Source: Cyclina sinensis
Lineage: Eukaryota > Mollusca > Bivalvia > Venerida > Veneridae
Assembly (NCBI GenBank): GCA_012932295.1
Contig: JAAONU010000009.1
Span: 4,638,203-4,702,202, forward strand
Direction: 5' to 3'
DNA: 64,000 nt
Shown here: one piece after another, positions 11,636 through 24,800 of the stretch
Layout of the letters: each line of letters begins with the position of its first letter
Numbering within the stretch: position 1 is the first letter of the stretch
The notes under the pieces: model-generated
Told to the model about the DNA's origin: nothing
The model's database searches: none
The model's input: only the letters and a program-made list of their open reading frames with translations
Made by a program: the position numbers and the translations under genes

Positions 11636-11768
11636 ACCATTTATCGCTCACCTGTGTCAAATAAATAATGTGGTATCTGTTGTGTTCACTAAAAAGTGTG
11701 AATGGACGGACGGACGGACGAAGTGTGATCACAACAGCTCACTTAAGCTACGTGACAAGTGAGATAAA
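11636..11768. repeat. Interspersed repeat fragment with CGGACGG run
   Basis: The segment holds TCGCTCACCTGTGTCA, four GGAC units at 11704-11719 and a matching inverted segment ending TCACTTAAGC...GTGACAAGTGAGATAAA, so the ends are partly complementary. The CGGACGG module recurs at 27950, 28555 and 22950. Likely a short non-autonomous element. Confidence 0.5.
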
Positions 11769-13930
11769 ATACAAAGAATTACTGCATGCGTAACATTATG
11801 GTCTTAAGGCAGTAACATGGGCTTCATGAAATACAATTCATACTTTCAATTTGTAACTGAACGTTAGGCATGCCACGGTATCATTCAGCTACAATTAGTA
11901 ACACGGTCCAGTCACCGTCACCTTCATGTGCGATGTTAAAATAATCGCGATCGACGTTGTATGCACATCATCATTCAACACGGTTATGGCCTGTTATACT
12001 CAACAGGCAGGTTCTAGTCTGTCATATTCAACAATTTTTTGGCCTGACTGCTTTTATTATCATCTGTGTCGCCAACGTGATCTGTGGATTATTATCATTA
12101 TGCTTACCCCTAAAATGACCCTGAGATCAAATCCCAAGCTCGGCCACTCTTTCTGTTACTATTTTATAACGGACATAGTGTCAAACAGTCATTGGCCTCC
12201 CAACGCTGCTTCGTTCGGAAAGTTGACAGTTTCCTGCGAAAAGGGAAGGAAATGTGGCTAGGTTAGCTAGCCATTCTCACTCGAATGTGCCATTTATCAA
12301 TGTTCAAACTATCTTGGAAAGACATGGAAATTTCCGTTATTACTTATGTTGTTGTTGTTTCGGTGGAAAAAGTTGTACTGATTATAGCTGTATGTATTTC
12401 AATAGGCCTAACACATTTAGATGGAGGAGTAGTATGCAGTAAAATAGGACATACCGATTCCCCTGTCATATCAGTAACATCAGTAACCACCAAGTTTATT
12501 TCGGCGGAGAATGAGCCGGAATACATGTATAAACTTTTAAAGATATTATTTTTTCTTCAACTTTTCCATGTTTTTTTTAAAGAAAGAAATCTTTCACTAG
12601 ATGAACCTGGATTAAGTGTCACTAATTCATTCGTTTGACTGATGAATGAATGAATAAATTAAGTAATTGATTGATTTTCTGGTTGAAATTATGTAAAGTT
12701 TTCGTTTAGCTCCGTTCTCTTAATTATTTAAAAAATTGATTCAATGATTCTGCTTTGTATATTTACTTTTTGATCTTTGCTTCATTTGCGTGTATTCATG
12801 CATAAACTTTTAGGCAAACTAAGTGTCCTAGCAAGCTTTGGTACATCTTATTAAAATTTACAGGTATAAATCAGGTAACGGTAAGTGCACATTAATTCAT
12901 AATGATAGAATATACGTGACTTCCGAAGCTAGAATTCGTGGTATTTAAGTTTAAGAACCAGTGAATTCACTATTCCTTTCAAACTTACACCCCACCAGTC
13001 AGTGCTTTGATTGCTTGTCTAACGAGCTTAATAAAGGCTGTAAAACTTGTGTTATATAAATGTCATATCTACGTATCTGAATATGTATCAAAATAGAAGA
13101 ACATGTATTTAGATATAAAACACTCTTGACCACGAAAGAGATTTTAACGTAACCATTAGTAACATTGCGTAACAATAGGAAATAAACATGCAGCCACGCA
13201 CAAAGAAACACTAAACGCTTGTAACAACTAGTACATCAAGGTGTTACTTATGGCTCACGGGGTCACTCATGATGCATGACACTAATGGATGCTTTCACTG
13301 TAGCAGGCACAAATTCCAGTGCTTTCACCATAGCTGTCTTGATTGCCACTGAGGACTACTTTAACGCAGCTGGTGCCGTTGTTGCTTCCTCGCTTGCTTA
13401 TTGTCCGCCCTCCTCGCTATGACAGTCTTGCTATTTTACAGACCAACACTTCTTGAAATCCAAATATTTATTAAGTGAAGTAGAAACATTAACTAAATTA
13501 ATCCAAGCATATTTCGTATTTATTGGATTGTACAAATACTATATGATAACACTCAAACATTTAATAAAATAATTATAAGTTGTTTGGAGAAAAAGAAATG
13601 AGAAAAACGAGGCTGCTATTGTTAAAACATCGAAGTCAGATTTTTTTATTATTTTGCATTTAAGATCTGTAAGAAAACAAGTAAAATAAAATTGAAGATA
13701 TAATTCTCGCAGATGCCCTTTTCTTTTTAACTGGTCCGTTATATTTTTTGAAGAAATTATTTCCAGTAATGAAGCAAATGATGAATGAATGACAGAAAGC
13801 ATAAAAATGTTGACCTTTCAGGTGATCTCGGGTGACAAAATACAAACAAACATAAAAATGCCCTAGCAAATAAAATACTAGAGCATCACTCAATGTGATT
13901 TATACCCCCACAATACCGCCTTGTAAAGGA
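11769..13930. other. Intergenic, no gene seen
   Basis: Several short overlapping frames occur between 11926 and 12640, but none has a recognisable domain or consistent splice signals. No RNA gene or clear repeat array found. Confidence 0.45.
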
Positions 13931-14605
13931 ACAGCTGAAATATAGAACGAGTCACGCACATCTACACTTATTGACAAAGTTTCAAGTTGATAGTCCTAGA
14001 CATGTTGAAGAAGTTCGCGTCACATGATTTTGCAACGGCAGACCGTAAAACCACAATGCATGCATTGCTAAAAAATACGTCATGCATATCTACACTTGTT
14101 GGTGAACATGCACATCAAGTTTTATAACGATCGTTTTAAAAAGGTTGAACAAGTTCGCGTCACAAGATTTTGACGGGCCATTTAACTGCAAAGCGTGCAT
14201 TGGTGTGCATGAAAAGCACGTGATTCACATTTTCTCTTATAAGTGAACTACACAGCAAGTTTCAAATCGGTAGACCTAAAAGTTTAAGAGAGGTTCGCGT
14301 CAAAAGAAAGAATTTGCGGGCCGTAAAGCAACGGGCATTTACCTGCATGAAAAACACGCCACACACATTTATACTTATTGAAGATTATGCACACCAAGTT
14401 TCAAATTGATAGTCGTAGAAATATGGAATAAGTTCGCATCATAAGATTTGGCTATGACGTTCCGTAAAACAGCAGAACGGGCATTTGTGTGAATAAAAAA
14501 CACTTGACGCACGTCTACATTTATTGATAATCAGGTACACCAAGTTTCATTTGGATAGTCCTAGAAATGTGGAATTTGTTTGCGTCACAAGATTCCTGCA
14601 GTGGA
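13931..14605. repeat. Tandem repeat, about 130-145-bp unit, about 5 copies
   Basis: Diverged copies share AAGTTCGCGTCACAAGATTT (near 14010, 14150, 14290, 14428 and 14576) and a segment like CACATCTACACTTATTGA with CACCAAGTTTCAAATTGATAG. Substitution levels suggest an old array. No coding capacity. Confidence 0.8.
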
Positions 14606-15474
14606 TCGACCGACCGATCATAAGATATTTCCTATATAACCCCGTAAACAAAGTTCGGGTGGGGAACGACAAAAGATGCAAGTAGTAAAATGATATGTAT
14701 TGAAAGCCCTGTTGAATCATAGCTAGCTGCAATGAAACTTTATAATGTCATAACTCAAAAGTTTATAAGACGGCACATACAATAAAAATGTAGCAAAACA
14801 TTTTATATAATTGAGGGTTATTTCCCTACTCAAATGTTTGGCTAAAACAATGATAATTTACTATAGGGTCTATGTTTTGCGACTAGAAGTGTGTCGTTGT
14901 TTACAATTCCCAATTCCTAACAGAGTGTAACAATTTATCCATTTTAAACGAAGAGTGCTTCATAAAGCTGTTCAGAAAATGATTAATTCTGATTTATGAA
15001 TATATAATTGTCTTACGTGTGTAATTATTGGTATCGTTGAAAATATTATTTTAATAAAAGCTACACTCGACAGAACTGGATATAGCAGCAAATCATTTTT
15101 AAAATCTCAAGGGGTGGATAAGTGTAGAAATGATTCAAAGTGTATTAAGGAAGTAGTGTTTGAGGATGCAGGTTAATAAATAAGCCATATATTTCACATG
15201 ACACTTTTGAAAAAGAACTTTCCAAACCAGGAAGAGACTTTGTGTGTCGATGTAAACATGTTTGCATTAAATGCCAGTGCGCAGCCTTGGAAAAGAAGTG
15301 TTTAATTGACATTTGTTTCTTTTTCAAAACTACAGAACTTTGTAAAATCACCTTATGAGAATCAGAACATTTCAAAATCAACGTGTACACCTGATTCGAA
15401 ATTTGTAAAGATACAAAATATATTTCATTAGAAAAAAATATGTATCCCACACGTGCCTTTTACTTTTCCTTATT
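14606..15474. other. Intergenic, nothing recognised
   Basis: AT-rich sequence with only short frames and no repeat family recognised. Confidence 0.45.
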
Positions 15475-15939
15475 CATTAATTCATAAGCAATTTCGTAGT
15501 GCTGGACCACTTGATCTACATAGTCCTTCTACTCCTCATGTACTTTTTCTTGATTAATTGATACATAAGCACTTCCGTAGTGTAGGACTCCGTGATCTAC
15601 ATAGTTAATCTACTAGGTATGCACACTTTCTTAATTTATTGATTCATAAGCATTTCTTTAGCGCAGGACCATGTAATCTACATAGTCCATTTACTCCTCA
15701 TGTACTTTTTTTTTATCAATTGTTTTATAAGCATTTCCGTAGGCCAGGGCGCCGTGATCTACCTACTCAACCTATTTCGTATGTACTTTTTCTTTTTTTC
15801 TTTAAAGCGACTGACTCACAAAATTTTGCTGAAATCTTTTATTCTTTCAAATTTAAGAGGATTTAATATACTATGGAAAAAATATAATATTTTGCTTCTA
15901 TACACCATGAAAACTGAAAAAAAAAAGTTTTGACTTTAT

Positions 15940-16010
15940 CAGGATTCGAACCCACGACCTTTCGGTCAGTAAAATATAGAGCAACGACTTAGACCACTGA
16001 GCCACGGCAT
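15940..16010 (-). repeat. tRNA-like SINE head inside the MITE
   Basis: The minus strand reads GCCGTGGCTCAGTGGTCTAA (A-box) and GGTCGTGGGTTCGAATCCTG (B-box), next to an A-rich tract at 15918-15927. Both pol III boxes are near consensus. The anticodon arm is AT-rich and the acceptor ends do not pair well, so a SINE head is more likely than a functional tRNA. Confidence 0.6.
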
Positions 16011-16052
16011 CTAGTTAACAGATTGCCTCAAAATTAATCTTATAAGTAAAGT

Positions 16053-16079
16053 ATTTACCCCGTGACTAACGGGGTAAAT
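16053..16079. repeat. Perfect 11-bp hairpin
   Basis: ATTTACCCCGT and ACGGGGTAAAT are perfect inverted copies around the loop GACTA, inside the MITE. Confidence 0.85.
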
Positions 16080-16794
16080 TTTTTACCGATAAAAGTGTGT
16101 AAAACTTTATATTTTGATGTTTTTCTGTCACAAAAACTGAGTCAATAACTTAGTTTAAATATGTTCTTCACGATTACAGCAAGAATTTCAAGATGTATAA
16201 ACATTTTCTTTTTATCATCGTCTGTGAGTCAGTCGCTTTAATTATTGTTATATAAGGATTTCTGTAGTGCAGAACGCCCTGATTAACACAGTCCATCTTC
16301 TCATGTACATTTTCTTGATCTATTCTTTATAAGCATTTCCAAAGTGCAGGACGCCGTCATCTACATAGTCCATCTACTCCTCGAGTACTATTTCTTGATT
16401 TCTTGTTAAATTAGCATTTCCATAGTGCAGGACGTCGTGATCTACATAGTCCATCTACTCCCTTTGTTTTTTTCTTGATCTATTGTTTATAAGCATTTTC
16501 GTAGTGCTGAAACCCGTGATTTACAAAGTCCGTCTACTACCCCCTGTACTTTTTCTGATTAGCTTTTCCTTGTTGCAGGACCACTTGATCTACATAGTCC
16601 ATCTACTCCTCATGTACTTTTATTTGATTTATTTTCTAATAAGCATTTCTTTAGTGCAGGACGCTGTGATCTACATGGTCTATCTACTTCATTTGTTTTT
16701 TTTAATTTGTAGTTTTATAAGCATTTCCGTAGTGCCGGAGTCCGTGATCTACATAAGCCATCTACTCTCCATGTTCTTTTTCTTGATCTATAGT

Positions 16795-17400
16795 TAGGAT
16801 GCCGTGATCTACATCGTTCATCTACTCCTAATGTACTCTGTCTTCCTCTATTCTTTTATATGCTTTCCGTAGTGCAGGATGCCGTGATCTACATCGTTCA
16901 TCTACTCCTAATGTACTCTGTCTTCCTCTATTCTTTTAAATGCTTTCCGTAGTGCAGGTTTCCGTGATCTACATTGTGCATCTACTCCCCATGTAATTTT
17001 TCTTGATATATAGTTTTATAAGCATTTCCGTAGTGTAGGATGCCGTGATCTACATCGTTCATCTACTCCTAATGTACTGTGTCTTCCTCTATTCTTTTAT
17101 ATGCTTTCCGTAGTGCAGGATGCCGTGATCTACATCGTTCATCTACTCCTAATGTACTCTGTCTTCCTCTATTCTTTTAAATGCTTTCCGTAGTGCAGGT
17201 TTCCGTGATCTACATTGTGCATCTACTCCCCATGTAATTTTTTTTGATATATAGTTTTATAAGCATTTCCGTAGTGTAGGATGCCGTGATCTACATCGTT
17301 CATCTACTCCTAATGTACTCTGTCTTCCTCTATTCTTTTATATGCTTTCCGTAGTGCAGGATGCCGTGATCTACATAGTGCATCTACTCCCCATGTAATT
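16795..17400. repeat. Higher-order repeat of the satellite, 241-bp period
   Basis: Three diverged about 80-bp monomers (types containing ATCGTTCATCTACTCCTAAT, the AGGTTTCCGTGATC variant, and GATATATAGTTTTATAAGC) repeat as a block: 16861 onward matches 17102 onward almost base for base, offset 241. A third partial block follows from about 17342. Block identity exceeds monomer identity, the signature of a higher-order repeat. Confidence 0.85.
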
Positions 17401-18344
17401 TTTCTTGATATATAGTTTTATAAGCATTTCCGTAGTGCAGGACGACTTGATCTACAAAGTCCATCTACTCATCCTGTCCTTTTTTTATCTATTGTTTTAT
17501 AAGCATTTGCATAATGCTGAACCCCGTGATTTACATAGTCAATCTACTCGCTATTTATATTTTCTGACCTATTTTTTAATAAGCATGTCTGTGCTGCTGA
17601 AACCCTTATCTATAAAATTCATGTACTGCCTTTGTACATTTTCTTGATTAATTAATTTATAAGTTGGTCTCCATTAGCTACTCCCTTCCTACTTTTTTCT
17701 TGATTAATTGATATATAAGCATTTCTGTAGTGCTGAAAGCCATGATCTACCTAGTCCATCTACTCCGCATGTACTTTCTCTTGATTTATTAGGATGCCTT
17801 GATCTACATCGTTCATGTACTCTTAATGTCCTCTGTCTTCCTCTATTCTTTAATATGCTTTCCGTAGTGCAGGATGCCGTGATCTACATAGTGCATCTGC
17901 TTCCCATGTAATTTTTCTTGATATATAGTTTTATAAGCATTTCCGTAGCGCAGGACGCCGTGTTCTACATTGTCCATCTACCCCCTATGCATTTTATCTT
18001 GATTTATTGATTTATAAGCATTCGTAGTCCAGAGCTCCATGACCTTCAAAGTGCCTTTGAACTTTTGTACGAGTCCAACCAATAACCTTTAAGCATGCTT
18101 ACATATCATGTAAACTTTTGAAGTCCTGAGCTCAGTTTTCTGCAGTAATTATTCGGAAACGTGCAAGCTTATGTGACCATGGTTTTTGTACGTAAAATAC
18201 GTAAAATAATTTTCTTAAAGTTTTAACAACATTTATAAGTTATCTAGCGGACCTGCGATGTAATTGATGAAACAAATAAAAAAACAAACTGGTTGATTTT
18301 GCTTTGTATCTACTGCTTAATATGTCAAATCTACAAAAGCACAA

Positions 18345-18628
18345 AGGTGACACAGAAAGTAATTTTTCAAGAAAGAGTGATTTTTTTTGTATCAAACTTG
18401 TTCCCACAACATATTATCTTGTTCCCACAACTTAAAATCTTGTTCCCATGTTATAAATAACTTGTTCCCACAACTTAATATCTTGTGCCCACAAAATAGA
18501 TATTCTAGTTGTAGGAACAATTAATTGATTTTGTGAGAACAAGTTATTAAGTGTTGGAATAAATAAAATATCACGTTGTCATAAGATATAAAAAATAACT
18601 CTGCCTTAAAACACTTTCTATGTCACTT
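18345..18628. mobile_element. Foldback/MITE-like element upstream of the EGF gene
   Basis: The ends AGGTGACACAGAAAGTAATT and (reverse complement) AAGTGACATAGAAAGTGTTT are about 80% identical inverted repeats. The interior has four or five direct copies of CTTGTTCCCACAACTTAA-like units and an inverted copy (TGTGAGAACAAGTTATTAAG). It ends about 150 bp before the TATA box at 18779. Confidence 0.65.
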
Positions 18629-18760
18629 CTAAGCTTCCGTACAAATCCCATACATGGACATAGATATGATCGTGCACCAAAGTCGTATGAGATAAGTAAT
18701 GAGTACAGAAAAAAATCAAACATGTTAAAAGGAAGATAAAAAATACGCAGAGCGCCGGTG

Positions 18761-18815
18761 ATTGGCTTTGATAGACGCTATATATAAATCAGAAACGCAA
18801 CGACCACATTCAGAA
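18761..18815 (+). promoter_or_regulatory. Core promoter of the EGF/SEA gene (CCAAT-type box, TATA box)
   Basis: ATTGGC (inverted CCAAT) lies at 18761-18766 and TATATATAAAT at 18779-18789. About 25-30 bases further, near 18806-18812, CACATTC could serve as the initiator. The start codon follows at 18828. Spacing fits a TATA-driven pol II promoter with a 5'UTR of about 20 bases. Confidence 0.65.
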
Positions 18816-18827
18816 GGACAATTAAAA

Positions 18828-18865
18828 ATGCTTGTGTTGATTTTAGTGTTAGGACTAAATATCGG
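18828..18865 (+). CDS. EGF/SEA gene exon 1: signal peptide
   Basis: ATG opens [13 protein letters not shown] and the donor GTAATA follows in phase 2. Joined to the exon at 20312 it reads on as EVYGAKC, giving a complete signal peptide with probable cleavage after Ala18. The start lies about 40 bp after a TATA box, and the phases of exons 1 and 2 match exactly. Confidence 0.8.
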
Positions 18866-21800
18866 GTAATATTTAGTACTTAATTTTTAATTCCTTTTTT
18901 ATTGTAGGGTCAGATTATATATGAATCTTTCTCACTCCGTAAGTTACTTGTGAAAAGATCATAACCAAATTTATTAATTTCTGGTGACTATTGATTGACA
19001 GAATTGACAAATCTCACTTAGAACAATGACATTCTGAAGTGCTTGTATTCTTACACTAGAATCTAAAACAAGAAAAACAACAATGTTTGTCCTGTCATTC
19101 AGTAATACAGTTTTTATTAAAATAGATCATTATCAAATGTCACAGATCTTCAGAAATATGTTATACCAATACAAAAATGGTGAAACCGTTAAGAGGTTAA
19201 GAGAACTGTATTTTTTATGCATTCAATTAAGCATTACATTTTCCGCGAAAGTTAAAAATGATGATTTGATACGTATACGCTATGGAAACCCAATAAAGTC
19301 ACTTAATCCCATCTTATTTGTTGAGCTAATTAGCTGTAATGTTTTTATTTATTTTCAAACTAACAATTTGTTGACAACATATATTCTACCTTTTCTACAA
19401 TTGTTTGCTAAAACAAGTACAACGCCTCTAGTTTAAAGCAAATAATCTGATCTACCTTAAACGAGTATTATTTGCCGATTTCGGGTGTTTTTGTTCAGTT
19501 GATTTTTTGTTTTAATATCACATGTCTGCTTTTTCTGTCTGGAAATATCTTCTGATTGTGTTCATTCTACATACAACCATTGTTATGAAATTATAGATGT
19601 AATGCTTGGCAGCTTACTTACTCGTAAAAACATCACACACATTAATTTTCTTAAACCCAAATATTGAGTACAGAAAACGTATGAGAGGGAAGTGAATTGT
19701 TTACATGTGTCAGACCTGTTTGTCTTAAGACAATAGGCAACAGTATTTGTAGCGACTGAAAATGAATATTGATAAAAGAATTTGAACAGAAGAATAATTC
19801 ACCAACTTTGATGTCACAAGCTGTACTATCCAATGTTTGGCATGCTTAAAAGTAAAGAACTTTACAAGGTGCGCAATAAGTTAATTCATACATTATTTAC
19901 TTAAACTGTTCTGCAAAAAACAGAAGAGCATAAAATGCATAATTCCTACAAACTATACTCTTTTTTTTTGCCGAAAGATAGACACACTATTGAAATAAAT
20001 GAGTTATTAATAGGTACAAGGAGCACTCCTTGTTTTAAACCCTTTCTTGCACCGAAAAATTATCGTCGGAATTCATGGGAGAATGTCACCCGATTGAAAC
20101 TTCTCTCGGCGGAAGAAAAAGACAAGTACGCGAGTACCGCCGCGGCGGTATTTTTTATAATTTTCTGTAAGTGTCGCTTTATTGTGGGTACTGGCAATCA
20201 TCCACAAAGTCCTGTACGAGTTATTCCCCTTTACGGGTATCATTTCTACTGTGGGTACCTGGTCTCGCCTTCTCTCTATTCTTTTTTACATTTATATATT
20301 TCTATCTTCAGTGAAGTGTATGGCGCAAAGTGCACTCAAGCATATTCATGTCATAGGACATGTTACCGTTCAACGAGGTACTACACAAGATGTGGCTTGT
20401 TTTTATGGGGTCGGTGTAGAAGATACAGGTAAGATAATTGCTGCTGTGAAGTAATTTGAAATGGACACTAAATTGTGGCTAATGGTTGTATCCAGGGAAA
20501 ACGATCTCGAAGGGGAAAATATCAAGATGTGGAGTACCAAGCGAGGGATGGGGTAATAGCACTGAAATAGTAGGGTTACAATGTGGTGGGTCTCAGAGGG
20601 AGTGAGAGAAATGATATCTGAGGATGGAGTTACAGGTGTTGAGGTAACTTGGAGTACAAAAGGAGTTTCACAAGCTAGCTTCGATTTCAAGAGGAACTTT
20701 CATAGTTGCAAGCAATAATAGAGTTGTTTTGCCGTGAGCAATAAAGATCAAATATACGTAGGTATGCAGTTTTAACATGCTGAATGTGAATATGTTTTTA
20801 GCAAGAAATCCATATAGAAAAAGCTTCAATTATCATCTTGAGTAAAGCATTGAAGACAGTGTGTCAAAAGTCTTTTTAAATGATCTTATCGATATCTTAT
20901 GACGAAAATAAAACTTGTTAGATGTAGCATATCATTTCAGAACTGTAGGCTATACTTGTGTACAGACATGTTACAGAACTGTTTGTTGTAAGGGCTATAC
21001 AGGAAATGACTGTAACACGGGTGAGATAGTTTTTACTTCTTCTTAATAGACACTTTCAAAAATGTAAACGCATAACGAACGAGAGAGAAAGAGAAAAAAC
21101 AGTACAAAACAAAACAAATATTTAATCGTTCAGGAAGTTACGACTAATCTAACTTCTTTTAATAGTTAAGGTTTTAGTCGTTTTATTTCTACTCTTAAAA
21201 TGTGACAAAATGTATGAACAAGGTGTGTGAAGCAGTCGTTATAGTTGTAAAATTGTTTTTACTTTAGGGACAGTTTCTCAGCGGAAAATCCATATATATA
21301 TTTGTTTCTATTTTAGCCATTTGTTTTGGATCTACATCCTGTCAGAACGGTGGCACGTGCCAGACTCCAGATATCTGCAAATGTCCGACTGGATTTTCTT
21401 CCCCAAACTGTACTGGTAACAGAACACCATATTTAAATTTTATATGTAAAATTAAAACTGTCCTTGTTTACTTTGTGATACACTGAATGATTCAATTAAA
21501 AGGGTTCCATGACGGTTTTAACTTCCTATCCTTTTTTGTGCTTTATAATGTGTTGATGTATTTGTTGGAAAAAATTTTTAATTCGGTTATACATAAAATA
21601 ACTAAACAAAATTAGATAATTTTGTTATGCATGCATTTATTCACGTTTCTTTAATTTGTGCTGATTGTCTGAAGTTATGGTTTCTGCAATGTACATGTTT
21701 TGAAGTGCTAAACATTTACATATGTCAAATGAACACCCCACATTTAAGTATTGGTGTTTTTAATTTCCATTTAGCCATAAATGATAAGAAAATCAAAGGT

Positions 21801-24800
21801 TATTAGGCGGGACATTAAAACCTGAAGCAGCCTTATATTATAAAACAAACGAATAAAGTGCACTCGAATAAATTGTGTCATTAAAGTTTTGTGGTATAAT
21901 AACAAAATGATTTTATGACAATTCAATAAATTTACGCATTGATAGGAAGTCATAAACTTTAATATTTTTCTGCACTTGAATCGCTTGTTTTTATTCCACA
22001 GAAATCTGTATTGTTTGTTGTTTTATTTTGTCATTATTATTACTAGATGGGGACCCGCGCAAGCGCGGGCTTAGAGAATCTACCTATTTGCATTAAAAAG
22101 TCATGCCTGTAGCGAGAGAAGTACATGATCTTATTTATCTGTAAATTGACTAATCAACTACCTTCTATAATGTTTTTTTTTATACCGGAATGTTCAAAAC
22201 ATTTTTCGTGATTCACAGACTAATCGTTGAGCCACCTTGGTGACTTTCAAAAATTTCGTGCCACCCTCTTTAAAGACATATTTTTCACAAGGCAGTCTGA
22301 AGGACAGCAATATGACTTGGTGAATTGGCAAATAATGAAAAGGATTTTGATGGTGAAAAAGAAATGTGAGGTGAAAAATTTGTTTATGTTTGTATGAAAA
22401 ATGTTTCACACTGGGCTCACTATTAATTAAAATGATAGTACAATCCATGACAAGAAAAGGTATGGGCGAGTGATTTCGCCAGATTGGCACGACCAAAGTT
22501 TCATGAAATTGCTTCCATGTGTTATAAGCTATTGAGCAGACACAAAATGCATGGCCTAAACCTTTGAGAACAGCACTGGTGACCGTGACCTTGAGCCGGC
22601 TCGGTTGAAACATTGGTTCTTTCCCCCACGCCGTCCTCCCAACTTATGATTGTATCATGTCCTAAATCATGATTAGGTTCATTTTCAAAATATTCAGGGG
22701 AAACTCATATTAGTTTTACAGTGATTTGACATAAATACCATCACTTGTTTGGCCTGCAGCTCAATGTCGCTCAACATTTGACCTCCACTTATGACCTTGA
22801 CCTTGAGCCGGCCAGGTTGGAACATACATTTTGAACATTGTCTTGATGGGATGAATATCAGAATAAAGTTTCATGAAATTCCTTCCAGGGGTTTAGAAGT
22901 TAAGGAGCGGACATGAAACCCAGATGCACACACACTCACGCACAGACGGACGCACTAAGACCATTGCTATATTCCCCTACCGCTATGCGGCGGGGGATTA
23001 TAAAGATCAAGTTATTCATGTGCAGTTGATGCATTCCTACAATCCATTAGCATGTAAACTACCTTCTTGAAGTTAGCTTGAGTGTAATACACAGTTGAGA
23101 ATATGTTCTGTAATTTGACTGATTTGAATTCATGAAAACACTTCGTAACTTCCAATTTCAGCTTCGTTACATCATAGAATGCAAGTCTGTCATCGTTCGA
23201 TTAAATTTAGCAAAATCTATTTATAGTAAATTGAGCAAAATCTATTTGTAGCGTTTCTTTTTTTTAGCCTTAGGTGTTTTCCGGTACCTTTTTGGCTATT
23301 TTCTCTATTTCGTAGATACCAGTGCTTATTTAAAAAAAAAAAGAAATATCAACTTTAGATGCTCATATATTAGTGTTTCGGCGACATAGAACAGACTAGC
23401 TTGAGATCGCACTATTTCTCTGTTTCTCCGATAAATGTTTTTTAATAGACTAAGTATAGATTATAATTCTTTTTCTTTTCTTTTTCTTTTGCTATACAAC
23501 ATACTTGCTAATCAACTCAAAATGTTAATACTTATTAGTATTATATGATATTTAAGAGAAACTCTATTATAGTAATTAGCGTTTTATCTAATTTTAAAAT
23601 TAAGTGTCAAATAATTTGTGAATTGGTAACATCATTATATAATACGAACATTTTGAATTTTTGACTATTCTTCACTTATTTTTAAATAGCCTACGCTAGA
23701 CCATCAACTTGATATAGTTCACGTATGACCTGACCGACGACATCTGCTATTAGGTTATCTGAATGCTAATCTTCAAACTTTTAGCTATGCCTTTGTTTTT
23801 TTTATCTTCAGACATAAATGAGTGCACTGAAACAACACATGGATGTCAACACAACTGTATAAATACCCATGGTTCATTTATATGTACTTGCAAACGAGGC
23901 TACGTTCTAAATTCCGATCTAAGAACTTGTTTAGGTTTGTATCTGTCATTCAGTTTTGGTTGAAACTCAAAGAATTTTTGAAAAGCGTCCGCAACTTGTC
24001 TTTAAAATATTGATTTTGAAAATGTACGTATTTGACTTAAGCTAAAAACGATATAAATTGACTCTACTGTTAAAGCATAATATAAATCTAGTATATATGT
24101 TCTCATATCACAGTTGGGGTAAGTTCAAACACGGATTGTTTAAATACAATGTTATATGTGGTGCATCCAGATTAGCAAAACAATAGATAAAAACTACATT
24201 TGACTGAATATTGTAAATTTGACAAGCTTAACACGATTCATTCATGAAATTTTTACCTTCTTATTTTGCTAATCTGGACGTGTCACAATGGACGGTATTC
24301 AACACCGAGTAGAATACACTTATTTTTTCGACCTCGTCTGCGTGAGAGTAGTGAAATGTATTGCCGTAAAAGCGCATAAATTGAATGACGATAAACTCGG
24401 TGTTATTTTTTTTTTTTTTTGATTTTTTTTCTGAAGTGAAAGATTGATGTGAATGTGAATTTCGATATATTTTCAGTTCGCTGCTTCATCTGTTTTTTCT
24501 CACGTACTCACAAATTGTCAACAGTTTCGTACATTTGTTAAAAAAATATCATGGAGGAAGGAGGCAGTTAAATGCAGTTAAATGTTGATTGTCAAAGTGT
24601 ATAAATGTATGGACAAGGTTAAGATGCTGTACTCCAGATTTGACATAAATTTTTTTTTTCATAAATTATATATTTAGATGCCGTGAGATTATATCAACAT
24701 AATATTTTACTTCAAAACTGACTATAAAAGTAAAAATAGAATAAAAAAATATTTTCGTTCCAGCCTGATTTGAACTCTGGACCCTCATGTTAACAAAATA

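Larger units (their letters stand above)
15803..16240. mobile_element. MITE with 17-bp terminal inverted repeats and TA target duplication
   Basis: The left end AAGCGACTGACTCACA and the right end TGTGAGTCAGTCGCTT are inverted copies, each flanked by TA (15803-15804 and 16239-16240), the target duplication typical of Tc1/mariner-type elements. The body (about 434 bp) has no transposase frame. It holds a tRNA-like segment and a perfect 11-bp hairpin. Its insertion into the 81-bp satellite shows that the satellite is older. Confidence 0.8.
15475..18020. repeat. Satellite array, about 81-bp monomer, interrupted by a MITE
   Basis: About 25-28 monomers share the core GCATTTCCGTAGTGCAGGAC then CCGTGATCTACATAGTCCAT and CTACTCCTCATGTACTTTTT, with a tail like CTTGATTTATTGTTTTATAA. 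Monomers vary, and those between about 16795 and 17400 form a second subtype. The array is split at 15803-16240 by a TA-flanked element. Plus-strand frames in it only mirror the periodicity. Confidence 0.93.

Noticed and set aside
15940..16010. Functional tRNA gene
   Set aside because: A and B boxes are present, but acceptor-stem ends do not pair and the anticodon arm is AT-rich; a SINE head is more likely. The same reasoning applies to 4050-4112 and 4180-4265.
15639..17911. Hydrophobic open frames resembling multi-spanning membrane proteins
   Set aside because: They follow the T-rich 81-bp satellite; the hydrophobicity comes from TTT/CTT-rich codons in a repeat.
19935..20432. 165-codon plus frame as a stand-alone gene
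   Set aside because: Only its last third (from 20312) is exonic. The first part reads intron sequence up to an acceptor, and the signal-peptide exon at 18828 joins exon 2 in exact phase.
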